Source of the DNA: JAEZKC01 sp046538945
GTDB taxonomy: Bacteria; Fibrobacterota; Chitinivibrionia; Chitinivibrionales; Chitinispirillaceae
Reading direction: 5' to 3'
Assembly (NCBI GenBank): GCA_046538945.1
Contig: JBKHHW010000023.1
Coordinates: forward strand, 1-31,812
DNA: 31,812 nt
Shown here: one piece after another, positions 24,821 through 31,812 of the stretch
Numbering within the stretch: the stretch's first letter is position 1
Layout: each line of letters begins with the position of its first letter
Position numbers and translations under genes: made by a program
The notes under the pieces: model-generated
Told to the model about the DNA's origin: nothing
What the model saw: only the letters and a program-made list of their open reading frames with translations
Databases searched by the model: none

Positions 24821-24913
24821 GCACAAGGCTTGTACGCATATATGGCGCAGATGCTATTTTTTCATCATACGGCAATCACTTGGGATGATTCTGATCAGAT
24901 ATTCAGGATTTCA

Positions 24914-25849
24914 ATGCGGAAAATAGAAGTACCTGTCATTTTAGGACCGACTGCGGTCGGGAAATCCGAGCTTGCACTGCAGTTGGCCGATGGTTTCGGT
25001 TATGATATTCTTTCGTGCGATTCTCGTCAGATATACAAGTTCATGAATATTGGCACCGCCAAGCCCTCGGAATCTGAATTGGGAAGAGTGAAACATTGGC
25101 TTGTTGATATTATTTCTCCCGATGAACCATATTCCGCATTCAATTTTGCAGAAGATGCCGCATCCATAATCAGAAAACAGCATCGTGACGGTAAAAAAGT
25201 TTTGATCTGTGGTGGTACCGGTCTGTATTTTCATACTCTTTTCAGCGGCATGGGGATGTGTACCGTTTCCGACAAGCAGACAAGGATTCATCTGCAGAAC
25301 AGAGCCACTGTTGAGGGAACGGAGCGACTGCATGAAGAACTCAGGAAAGTGGACCCTGAAACGGCTTTAAAAATCCACTCCAATGACCTTCAGAGAATCA
25401 TCCGGGCTCTGGATATCTATTATCAGACCGGAAAGCCGATGACCTTACTACAGAAGACGGGCAATCCTCCCGAGGATATGGAGTTCTTCGTGTTTGTGCT
25501 CACCCGCTCCCGTGATGATTTATACAAAAGAATCAATATGCGGGTGGAGGATATGTTCAGCAGGGGGTTGAGAGAAGAGTTCCGGAAGCTGAGGATGATG
25601 GGCTTTGATGAAAATAGTCCCGGCATGGTGAGTGTAGGGTACCGGGAACTCTTTGCGGTGGAAGAGAAGAGGATGGATCTTCAGAGGGCTGTTGAACTGA
25701 TAAAACAGAATACCCGGCATTATGCAAAAAGACAAATGACATGGTTTCGCAACAAGACCCGCGGTTTCCACTTGGACATTACCAGCGGTGCAGAAAAGAT
25801 CCAGGATTGGTTCTGCAGCCGATCCGCCAATTGCAGAACAGAAGTGTGA
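24914..25849 (+). CDS. miaA: tRNA dimethylallyltransferase
   Basis: MiaA adds a dimethylallyl group to N6 of A37 in tRNAs that read codons starting with U. The 311-residue product has the P-loop GPTAVGKS (11-18), DSRQIYKFMNIGTAKP, HWLVDIISPDEPYSAFNF and GGTGLYFHTL. The NDLQRIIRALDIYYQTGKPM segment and the C-terminal AKRQMTWFRN motif complete the family pattern. The ATG at 24914 is chosen because AGGA lies 5 bases upstream and it gives the family's standard length; the same frame stays open upstream to 24830 but that part has no family match. It is divergent from the deacetylase gene. Its substrate class includes the Leu(CAA) tRNA encoded in this window. Confidence 0.97.
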   Translation: MRKIEVPVILGPTAVGKSELALQLADGFGYDILSCDSRQIYKFMNIGTAKPSESELGRVKHWLVDIISPDEPYSAFNFAEDAASIIRKQHRDGKKVLICGGTGLYFHTLFSGMGMCTVSDKQTRIHLQNRATVEGTERLHEELRKVDPETALKIHSNDLQRIIRALDIYYQTGKPMTLLQKTGNPPEDMEFFVFVLTRSRDDLYKRINMRVEDMFSRGLREEFRKLRMMGFDENSPGMVSVGYRELFAVEEKRMDLQRAVELIKQNTRHYAKRQMTWFRNKTRGFHLDITSGAEKIQDWFCSRSANCRTEV

Positions 25850-25858
25850 TAAGCTTGC

Positions 25859-25887
25859 TTGTAATGCCCTGCAGAAAATGATATAAT
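25859..25887 (+). promoter_or_regulatory. Near-consensus promoter after miaA
   Basis: TTGTAA (25859-25864), exactly 17 bp, perfect TATAAT (25882-25887). It begins 10 bp after the miaA stop and would give a leader of about 104 bases before the Asn/His-rich protein. Confidence 0.7.
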
Positions 25888-25997
25888 GAAAGTGATCCTG
25901 CCTCTCCATATGTTGGCATTCCCGTTTCAGGGTTGTTCACATTGTATGTACAGAGCAGCTGTTATATGGCTTAATGTTTTGAAAGGAGTATTTCTGA

Positions 25998-26405
25998 ATG
26001 AATCACGATGATTCTCACCGGGGTAATCAAAATTCTCTGAACAGGAGACCTTTGACCAAGTATAATGACAAGAATCATTCTTACAACAACAACAATTATT
26101 CTTATGGGAATTACAACAATCAACATTCTCATCAGCATGGGAATCAGCGCCGTAGCCCTAAGCGGAACTCCTCCGGTGGTGGTTCAAACGATCGTATCAT
26201 CAAACAGAATGATCTGATTATCAGACTGCTCAAGGAGATTCGCGATCGTCTTCCTGCGCCTCCCGAACAGAGCGGTTCTGAATCCGATTCTTCTGAAAAG
26301 GCGGAAATCTCTTCTTCCGAAGCAGAACAGAACAGAACTCTCACCGGTGAAGCTGAAACATCGTGTGATAAACAGGAAGAGGAAGAAGAGAATTTCAATA
26401 TCTGA
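25998..26405 (+). CDS. Low-complexity Asn/His/Ser-rich protein of unknown function
   Basis: I do not recognise a family. The 135-residue product has three parts. Residues 1-60 are a basic, Asn/His/Tyr/Gln-rich disordered region (runs such as NNNNYSYGNYNNQHSHQHGN). A short predicted helix follows (about 64-86, NDRIIKQNDLIIRLLKEIRDRL). The acidic Ser/Glu-rich tail ends EEEEENFNI. There is no signal peptide. The amphipathic helix is the only likely folded or interaction element. Such basic-helix-acidic architecture is seen in proteins that bind RNA or form condensates, but that is inference. It has its own near-consensus promoter and a strong AAAGGAG ribosome binding site. The beta-barrel gene starts 36 bp downstream. 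Confidence 0.8.
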   Translation: MNHDDSHRGNQNSLNRRPLTKYNDKNHSYNNNNYSYGNYNNQHSHQHGNQRRSPKRNSSGGGSNDRIIKQNDLIIRLLKEIRDRLPAPPEQSGSESDSSEKAEISSSEAEQNRTLTGEAETSCDKQEEEEENFNI

Positions 26406-26441
26406 ACTGCAGTTTCATTCCATAGCCTGAAAGGCTGCACT

Positions 26442-27851
26442 ATGCGGATCAACAGTTGCAAAATGCGGTGTTGGATTGCCGTCATGGTTTCCTGCCTGAC
26501 GTTTTCAGTTCCGGCCAAAACCCGCTGGAGTTCTATTCAGTATATTCCGAATGCTGATCTGATCCCCGCCGGGAGATTTCTGGTGGATGCGAACCTCTTC
26601 TGGGCTATGGACACGTTCAATTTTACATCTCCGGTTTCCGTGCAGCGTCTTGAAATGGGGCTTTCCGAATGGCTCAATTTCGATGTGGGTTACGCAGGCG
26701 GCCTCACCATGGGTTTCAAAACCTGTGTCGTAAGGGAAACATCAGGATATGTTCCAACTGTTACACTGGGTGTCCAGAATCTGTTTACCAACAAGGAAAC
26801 GGGTTACTTCGGAGAGCATCGGGACTATCCGGCGAATGAGGTTTTTCTTGCTTTTGCAAAAAGCATGGACGTGATCAGGCTTCGGATTACTCTGGGAGCG
26901 CTCAGTGCACCTTCTTCGGAAAATGACGTTTTCAATCCGTTTTTCGGTTTTGAAAAGTATTTCGGGTCTAATCTTTACATGAGTCTGGAAAGTCAGATGA
27001 GAAGCAGACGGCTTTCGTTTTCACTGTTTTCGTCATGGCGTCCAGTGAGGGACAGACTGGAGATAAATGTAGGGATCATCGACCTTGAGAGAGCTTTCGC
27101 AAGCTCTTATGCCGAGTCAATGATCAAGCCGGGGCTCAAAGTCGGAATCCGGGTGAATCTGGGAAGCGGTCTGAATTCTGTGGATGGTTTGACTGGAATA
27201 GAGGATCGGATAGACTGGCAGAATCAGAGATTGAGCAGTCTCGAGAGTCGAATTGACAGTTTGAAAAAAGAGGTCGTCTGGAATTCAAAACGGATATCCG
27301 ATCGGTCGGCGTATCCGAAAGAATATCTGGAAGAGAGAGCGTATGTTCTTGACGAACTGACCAAGCTTTCGAATTCCTACAATCAGGAGCCGTTTGACCC
27401 CCAGAATGTCAGAAGTTCGGTGGACCTTATTCTGGAGCAGCGTGAAAAATTCGCTCCGCATCTTCGGGCGATTGTGACTGATGTCAATTTGGACTGGCAG
27501 GTCAGGACTCTGGCTGTGACTATGTTAGGGGAGCTTAAGGACAGAAACGCCGTCGGTATTCTGATCGGGTTGCTTGAGAGGCCCGGTAATGCAGCTATGA
27601 AAATAGAGGCCATGATTGCTTTGGGCAAAATGGAGGAAAGCGGAGCTGCAGACGTGCTTAAAAAACTGGTGGATGACAGTGACGACAGCGTGGCGTTCAC
27701 GGCTTTGGAGATTCTCAGGAAACTGAAGGGCGTCTCCGGGGATCAAGAGGACGCCGATTCTGCACCTGAGCCGATTACCGAAGTTCCTGAACGCCCTGTC
27801 TCTCCGGATGTTTCCCCTGATACTGATCCATTAGAGGCTGATTCCCAATGA
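26442..27851 (+). CDS. Outer-membrane beta-barrel protein with coiled-coil and HEAT-like repeats
   Basis: The 469-residue protein begins with a signal peptide (to about A25, CWIAVMVSCLTFSVPA). Residues 26-245 alternate as in outer-membrane barrels: LIPAGRFLVDANLFWAMD, WLNFDVGYAGGLTMGF, FLAFAKSMDVIRLRITLGAL, LYMSLESQMRSRRLSFSLF, and a glycine-rich GLKVGIRVNLGSGL. A short coiled coil follows (about 247-280, RIDWQNQRLSSLESRIDSLKKEV). Next is a HEAT-like repeat region (about 325-430, with AVGILIGLLERPGNAAMKIEAMIALGKM and AADVLKKLVDDSDDSVAFTALEILRKL) and a Pro/Asp tail. The order barrel, coiled coil, HEAT is unusual. If the barrel sits in the outer membrane, the rest would lie in the periplasm. 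Function unknown. Confidence 0.8.
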   Translation: MRINSCKMRCWIAVMVSCLTFSVPAKTRWSSIQYIPNADLIPAGRFLVDANLFWAMDTFNFTSPVSVQRLEMGLSEWLNFDVGYAGGLTMGFKTCVVRETSGYVPTVTLGVQNLFTNKETGYFGEHRDYPANEVFLAFAKSMDVIRLRITLGALSAPSSENDVFNPFFGFEKYFGSNLYMSLESQMRSRRLSFSLFSSWRPVRDRLEINVGIIDLERAFASSYAESMIKPGLKVGIRVNLGSGLNSVDGLTGIEDRIDWQNQRLSSLESRIDSLKKEVVWNSKRISDRSAYPKEYLEERAYVLDELTKLSNSYNQEPFDPQNVRSSVDLILEQREKFAPHLRAIVTDVNLDWQVRTLAVTMLGELKDRNAVGILIGLLERPGNAAMKIEAMIALGKMEESGAADVLKKLVDDSDDSVAFTALEILRKLKGVSGDQEDADSAPEPITEVPERPVSPDVSPDTDPLEADSQ

Positions 27852-27945
27852 TGTCCGCAATCAGTTTTCCACATATTTTATAATCCCCGGATTACAGCAG
27901 TTCCACCGGTTTATTGCCTTCATTTCAAATTTCCTTAGTTTGCCT

Positions 27946-27974
27946 TTGCTCTGCGGACTAGGGTTAATTATATT
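27946..27974 (+). promoter_or_regulatory. Putative hppA promoter
   Basis: TTGCTC (27946-27951), 17 bp, TATATT (27969-27974). The transcript would carry a leader of about 125 bases before hppA, including a small hairpin at 28055-28070 (ACAGTC/GACTGT with a GAGA tetraloop). Confidence 0.5.
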
Positions 27975-28106
27975 GTATACCTTTTTTGTTGATGTGTTTT
28001 AATGCTTTTTCGGGAATGCTGCTGTGATCTGCTTTGAAATGAATCCCCGGAACTACAGTCGAGAGACTGTGCAATATTTACCCCTTATTATGATGTAGGA
28101 GGATGT

Positions 28107-30215
28107 ATGGATGTAACGCTACTGTATGCGTCTGCAGGCGCAGGTGTAGTTGCCCTACTGTTCGCATTATGGAAAGCCTCTTGGATTAACAAGCAGGATG
28201 CCGGAACCGATAAGATGAAAGAGATCGGCGGTGCTATCCGAGAGGGTGCTATGGCTTTTCTGTCACGTGAGTACAAGGTGCTTGCAATTTTTGTGGTTGC
28301 AGTCGCTATTCTGCTTGCAATTGGAAACCAGGGCAACATCCGTCTGGTTGCGGTCTCCTTTGTTGTTGGTGCTCTCTGCTCCGGCCTGGCCGGTTTTTTC
28401 GGTATGCGGATCGCCACATCAGCCAACATGCGCACCACAAACGGTGCCCGCAAGGGTCTGCCTCAGGCGCTGTCCGTTGCCTTTGCAGGTGGAACAGTCA
28501 TGGGTATGTGTGTGGTAGGTCTTGGTATTGTGGGTCTTTCTGTACTCCTTCTGATTTATGCTAATGTGTTCAACATTTCCGGATCACAGGATCCTGCCAG
28601 GTTGCTTACCGTGACAATTCTTCCTATTGTTAACGGGTTTGCAATGGGTGCTTCATCTATCGCGCTGTTTGCTCGTGTGGGTGGTGGAATCTACACCAAG
28701 GCGGCGGATGTGGGTGCTGACCTGGTCGGTAAAGTTGAAGCCGGTATACCGGAGGATGATCCGCGCAACCCTGCGACAATCGCCGACAATGTGGGTGATA
28801 ATGTGGGTGATGTTGCAGGTATGGGTGCTGATCTTTTTGAATCTTTTGTCGGGGCAATCGTTGGTGCAATGGTACTGGGTGCCGCGGCTGGAGAAGCTCA
28901 GCTTACTCTGATACCTCTCATTCTGGCCGGAGCTGGAATCATCATCTCGATTATCGGTACTTTTTTTGTGAGAACAAAAGAGGGTGGTAATCCTCAGGCA
29001 GCTCTGAATACCGGAACGTTTGGTGCTGCTATAGTGATGGCTGTTGTTACTTATCCTATCGTGCAGTGGCTTGCACCTGCTACATACACTCAAGGCGGAC
29101 AGGAATATGCATCCATAGGCATTTTCTGGGCCACTTTGGGCGGACTTGCCGCAGGAGTTGCAATTGGAATGTTAACCGAATATTATACAGCCGAGAGTAA
29201 AAAGCCTGTTTCCAAAATAGCCAACGCTTCAGGTACCGGTCCGGCTACCAACATAATTGCCGGTCTTGAAACCGGCATGGTTTCAACCGCCCTGCCTACA
29301 ATCGCTATTGGTGCTGCCATACTGATTGCCTATCATTTCGCCGGATTATATGGAATAGCAATCGCCGCTCTCGGTATGCTTGTCACCACTGGTATCCAGC
29401 TGGCGGTTGATGCCTATGGTCCTATTGCGGATAACGCTGGTGGTCTGGCAGAAATGGCCGAACTGGAAAAGGAAGTCCGTAAACGCACTGATAAACTGGA
29501 TGCGGTTGGAAACACCACTGCAGCTATCGGTAAAGGTTTTGCCATCGGTTCCGCCGCATTGACAGCACTTGCTCTGTTTTCCGCTTTTCGCGCAAGTGTA
29601 CAAGCTGCCCGGATAGAAAGTGGTGTTTCTGAAGCTGAAGCCTTTGTTCTCATCGATGTGACAGACCCTCTGGTTATGTCAGGTCTTTTCCTTGGGGCAA
29701 TGCTTCCGTTCCTGTTTTCATCCTTTGCCATGGGTGCTGTCGGACGTGCCGCTTTCTCCATGATCGAAGAAGTTCGCCGCCAGTTCCGTTCCATTCCCGG
29801 ACTTCTGGAAGGTAAGGCGAAAGCTGACTATGCCCGTTGTGTTGATATCTCCACAAAGGCTGCCATCAAGGAGATGGTTGTACCCGGACTCATCGCGGTT
29901 CTTACTCCCGTTGTAGTTGGTCTTGCCGGGGGGGCTGAGATGCTTGGAGGAGTTCTGGCGGGTGTTACAGTGGCAGGTGTCATGATGGCTCTGTTCATGT
30001 CCAATGCCGGTGGTGCATGGGACAATGCTAAAAAGCATATCGAAGGCGGAGCACATGGAGGTAAGGGAAGTGAAGCTCACAAGGCTGCTGTTATCGGCGA
30101 CACCGTCGGTGATCCTTTCAAAGATACTGCTGGCCCGTCCCTTAACATTCTCATCAAGTTGATAAGCGTTGTGTCTCTTGTTATCGCTCCGATTATTGTA
30201 GCTTTCGGCAGATAA
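28107..30215 (+). CDS. hppA: Membrane-bound ion-translocating pyrophosphatase
   Basis: The 702-residue integral membrane protein (about 16 helices) couples pyrophosphate hydrolysis to pumping of H+ or Na+ across the inner membrane. The catalytic loops are intact: DVGADLVGKVEAGIPEDDPRNPATIADNVGDNVGDVAGMGADLFES (about 201-246), DAYGPIADNAGGLAEM, and GDTVGDPFKDTAGPSLNILIK near the end. In GNTTAAIGKGF the diagnostic residue is A472 with G475, the K+-dependent type (K+-independent enzymes have Lys and Thr at these positions). E245 lies where Na+-pumping members carry their gate Glu, so Na+ transport is possible. AGGAGG lies before the ATG. A strong terminator follows. Confidence 0.97.
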   Translation: MDVTLLYASAGAGVVALLFALWKASWINKQDAGTDKMKEIGGAIREGAMAFLSREYKVLAIFVVAVAILLAIGNQGNIRLVAVSFVVGALCSGLAGFFGMRIATSANMRTTNGARKGLPQALSVAFAGGTVMGMCVVGLGIVGLSVLLLIYANVFNISGSQDPARLLTVTILPIVNGFAMGASSIALFARVGGGIYTKAADVGADLVGKVEAGIPEDDPRNPATIADNVGDNVGDVAGMGADLFESFVGAIVGAMVLGAAAGEAQLTLIPLILAGAGIIISIIGTFFVRTKEGGNPQAALNTGTFGAAIVMAVVTYPIVQWLAPATYTQGGQEYASIGIFWATLGGLAAGVAIGMLTEYYTAESKKPVSKIANASGTGPATNIIAGLETGMVSTALPTIAIGAAILIAYHFAGLYGIAIAALGMLVTTGIQLAVDAYGPIADNAGGLAEMAELEKEVRKRTDKLDAVGNTTAAIGKGFAIGSAALTALALFSAFRASVQAARIESGVSEAEAFVLIDVTDPLVMSGLFLGAMLPFLFSSFAMGAVGRAAFSMIEEVRRQFRSIPGLLEGKAKADYARCVDISTKAAIKEMVVPGLIAVLTPVVVGLAGGAEMLGGVLAGVTVAGVMMALFMSNAGGAWDNAKKHIEGGAHGGKGSEAHKAAVIGDTVGDPFKDTAGPSLNILIKLISVVSLVIAPIIVAFGR

Positions 30216-30241
30216 CAAATCTTTCATAGCCCATAATAAAG

Positions 30242-30269
30242 CCTCCGTTCCTTTCGGGACGGGGGTTTT
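30242..30269 (+). terminator. Intrinsic terminator of hppA
   Basis: A 10-bp stem (30242-30251 with 30256-30265, two G-T pairs) with a TTTC loop is followed by TTTTG and further T residues. It lies 27 bp after the hppA stop. Confidence 0.9.
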
Positions 30270-30275
30270 GTTGTT

Positions 30276-30306
30276 TTGACATGTGTAGTGCGGAATAACC
30301 TATTTT
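30276..30306 (+). promoter_or_regulatory. Possible promoter of the sulfhydrylase gene
   Basis: A perfect TTGACA (30276-30281) is followed, after a long 19-bp spacer, by TATTTT (30301-30306), about 100 bp before the ATG. The spacer length weakens the call. I see no SAM riboswitch or other known methionine-control fold in the leader. Confidence 0.35.
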
Positions 30307-30405
30307 ATGGATTACCTCCGGGGGTGAAGATTGATTGTCGGAAAATCACTTCCGGGGAAATTTTAAAACATCAGAATCATTTTGAAATCCCGGGGAGTAG
30401 TTCAG

Positions 30406-31680
30406 ATGGACGAGAAGTGGAAAATAGAAACTCAAGCGGTTCAGGGTGCATATCAGCCCAAAAGCGGTGAACCCAGAATTCAGTCTATAGCTCAAAGTAC
30501 CACCTTCAGGTACGCTACAGTCGAGGAAGCTGCGCGGCTATTTGATTTGGAAGCCGAGGGGCATATGTATTCCCGTATCAGCAACCCTACAGTGGAGACC
30601 CTGGAGAGGAAAATTGCTCTGATGGAAGGCGGAGTGGGTGCACTGGCTTGTTCCTCCGGACAGTCAGCCTCCACTATCTCCATTCTGAACATATGCAACA
30701 GTGGTGAACACGTGGTGTCATCGAGCACTATCTACGGTGGTACATACAATCTCTTCCAGCATACGTTCAAGAAACTGGGCATAGATGTCACATTTGTGAA
30801 AGCAGATGCATCAGCGGAGGAGATAAAGAAAGCTTTTCGTCCGAACACAAAAGCCCTGTTTGCGGAAAGTCTGGAAAATCCCGGGATGAATGTGCTTGAT
30901 TTTGATAAATTCAGTTCGATTGCACGTGAAATGGATGTTCCGCTCATCGTGGACAACACTTTTCCGACTCCCTATTTCTGCAATCCTCTCAGACTGGGTG
31001 CCAACATCGTGATCCATTCCTCGACCAAGTATCTGGACGGACATGCAACCTGTGTCGGGGGAGTGATTGTTGACGGGGGTAATTATAACTGGCGTAACGG
31101 AAAGTTTCCCGGGTTGGTTGATCCGGACCCAAGCTATCACGGAATCAGTTATGTGGAGAAGTTCGGGGATGCGGCGTATATAACCAAGGCTCGTACTCAG
31201 TTCATGAGGGACTTGGGAGCGGCGATGAGTCCCATGAATGCTTTTTTGACCAGTATGGGAGTGGAAACTCTTCATGTACGTATGGATCGGCACACTTCGA
31301 ATGCACAGGCGCTCTCCGAATATCTCAGCAGTCATCCTAAAGTGAGCTGGGTCAATTATCCGGGGCTTTCGACCTCCCGAAGCTATCAGCTTGCCCGCAA
31401 GTATCTTCGCGGCTGCAGCGGTGTTCTAACTTTCGGAGTTAAGGGTGGAGTTGAGGAAGGGATCCGTTTCATGAACAGTCTGAAACTTGCGGCCATAGTG
31501 GTTCATGTGGCGGATGTGCGCACGTGTGTGCTTCATCCGGCCAGTATGACACACCGTCAGCTTACCCAAGGTGAGCAGGTTGCAGCGGGAGTGAGTCCGG
31601 ATCTGATACGGGTTTCGGTGGGTATAGAGCATATAGATGATATCCTGGGGGATTTCGGTGAAGCGCTTGGGGCGGTGTAG
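30406..31680 (+). CDS. O-acetylhomoserine sulfhydrylase / methionine gamma-lyase-type PLP enzyme
   Basis: The 424-residue Cys/Met-metabolism PLP enzyme most resembles O-acetyl-L-homoserine sulfhydrylase (MetY type), which makes homocysteine from sulfide. Landmarks: QSIAQSTTFRY, YSRISNPTVETLERKIALMEGG, the PLP-stacking Y110 (SSSTIYGGTYNLF), D183 (LIVDNTFPTPY), and Schiff-base K208 in HSSTKYLDGHATCVGG. The C-terminal half has HPASMTHRQLTQGEQ and LIRVSVGIEHIDDI. The long insert after the PLP Lys (NYNWRNGKFPGLVDPDPSYHG) favours the sulfhydrylase over gamma-lyase or cystathionine enzymes. The ATG at 30406 has GGGGAG 8 bases upstream; an in-frame upstream ATG (30382) lacks one. No other methionine genes are adjacent. 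Confidence 0.9.
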   Translation: MDEKWKIETQAVQGAYQPKSGEPRIQSIAQSTTFRYATVEEAARLFDLEAEGHMYSRISNPTVETLERKIALMEGGVGALACSSGQSASTISILNICNSGEHVVSSSTIYGGTYNLFQHTFKKLGIDVTFVKADASAEEIKKAFRPNTKALFAESLENPGMNVLDFDKFSSIAREMDVPLIVDNTFPTPYFCNPLRLGANIVIHSSTKYLDGHATCVGGVIVDGGNYNWRNGKFPGLVDPDPSYHGISYVEKFGDAAYITKARTQFMRDLGAAMSPMNAFLTSMGVETLHVRMDRHTSNAQALSEYLSSHPKVSWVNYPGLSTSRSYQLARKYLRGCSGVLTFGVKGGVEEGIRFMNSLKLAAIVVHVADVRTCVLHPASMTHRQLTQGEQVAAGVSPDLIRVSVGIEHIDDILGDFGEALGAV

Positions 31681-31747
31681 GTTCTCCCCGGTTCTGTTTT
31701 CCAAATATGGATTCCAAATCGAATTTGGTCACCCCGGAGGTGTAGTT

Positions 31748-31812
31748 TTGAGAGAGGAAGAAAACCGGGGAAAACACCTGGCAGACTTTTTGTACCTCTC
31801 TCATTCTCATTC
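31748..31812 (+). CDS. Possible start of a gene running off the right edge
   Basis: A TTG at 31748 is preceded by GGAGGT with a 6-base gap and opens a frame that stays open to the window end (22 codons, beginning REEENRGKHLADFLYLS). It is too short to identify. The ribosome binding site is the main support. Confidence 0.3.
   Translation, partial: MREEENRGKHLADFLYLSHSH

Noticed and set aside
24830..24913. N-terminal extension of miaA from the ATG at 24830
   Set aside because: The extension has no family similarity and no ribosome binding site; the ATG at 24914 has AGGA and gives normal MiaA length.
30270..30405. SAM-type riboswitch before the sulfhydrylase gene
   Set aside because: The leader lacks the paired elements and conserved core of the SAM riboswitches I know, and it shows no terminator stem next to the gene.
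1..31812. CRISPR arrays, insertion sequences, rRNA genes, prophage
   Set aside because: No regularly spaced repeats, transposase motifs, rRNA core sequences or phage genes were found in any part of the window.

Overview
The window is a gene-dense stretch of a bacterial chromosome: about 21 confident protein genes plus several uncertain ones, and two tRNA genes. There is no rRNA, CRISPR array, transposase or phage gene. The organism looks Gram-negative: there is an outer-membrane-type beta-barrel, a lipoprotein and a periplasmic-type polysaccharide deacetylase. A Hanks-type kinase with a C-terminal periplasmic part, a membrane pyrophosphatase, a flavodiiron protein and a beta-mannosidase suggest an anaerobic or microaerobic polysaccharide user. 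A lineage near Fibrobacterota (Chitinispirillum-like) would fit, but this is inference from style, not from a marker comparison. Neither tRNA gene encodes its CCA end, and several promoters match the sigma70 consensus with exact 17-bp spacers.

Positions 1-4813 (minus strand) hold the classic translation cluster: tRNA-Val, thrS, infC, rpmI, rplT, pheS. The infC start is almost certainly AUU rather than the AUG six codons further in, because the only Shine-Dalgarno sequence sits in front of the AUU. pheT does not follow pheS within the 157 bases that remain. Positions 4915-5904 (plus) carry an NTF2/SnoaL-like protein, an acidic 84-residue protein behind a near-perfect promoter, and tRNA-Leu(CAA).

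Positions 5964-12072 (plus) form one transcription unit with a consensus promoter, three tightly packed genes and an intrinsic terminator: a transmembrane Ser/Thr kinase, a secreted beta-helix-like membrane protein, and a 1057-residue lipoprotein with Ig-like repeats and a C-terminal LamG-like domain. This is the most original system in the window and may be an envelope sensing or assembly module. After it come a 360-bp stretch with a likely decayed membrane-protein gene, then a flavodiiron protein (minus) and a divergently transcribed maltooligosyl trehalose synthase (treY, plus).

Positions 16610-19674 (minus) contain a 97-residue minimal flagellar-rod-like protein, dnaA, a gene-free AT-rich region with three DnaA boxes (candidate oriC) and pdxJ. 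Positions 19838-21092 (plus) encode an archease and an alpha/beta hydrolase. Positions 21109-24748 (minus) encode a GH2 beta-mannosidase directly behind a divergent polysaccharide deacetylase. Positions 24914-31680 (plus) encode miaA, a low-complexity Asn/His-rich protein, a beta-barrel/coiled-coil/HEAT protein, a K+-dependent-type membrane pyrophosphatase (hppA) and an O-acetylhomoserine sulfhydrylase-type PLP enzyme. A possible partial gene runs off the right edge.
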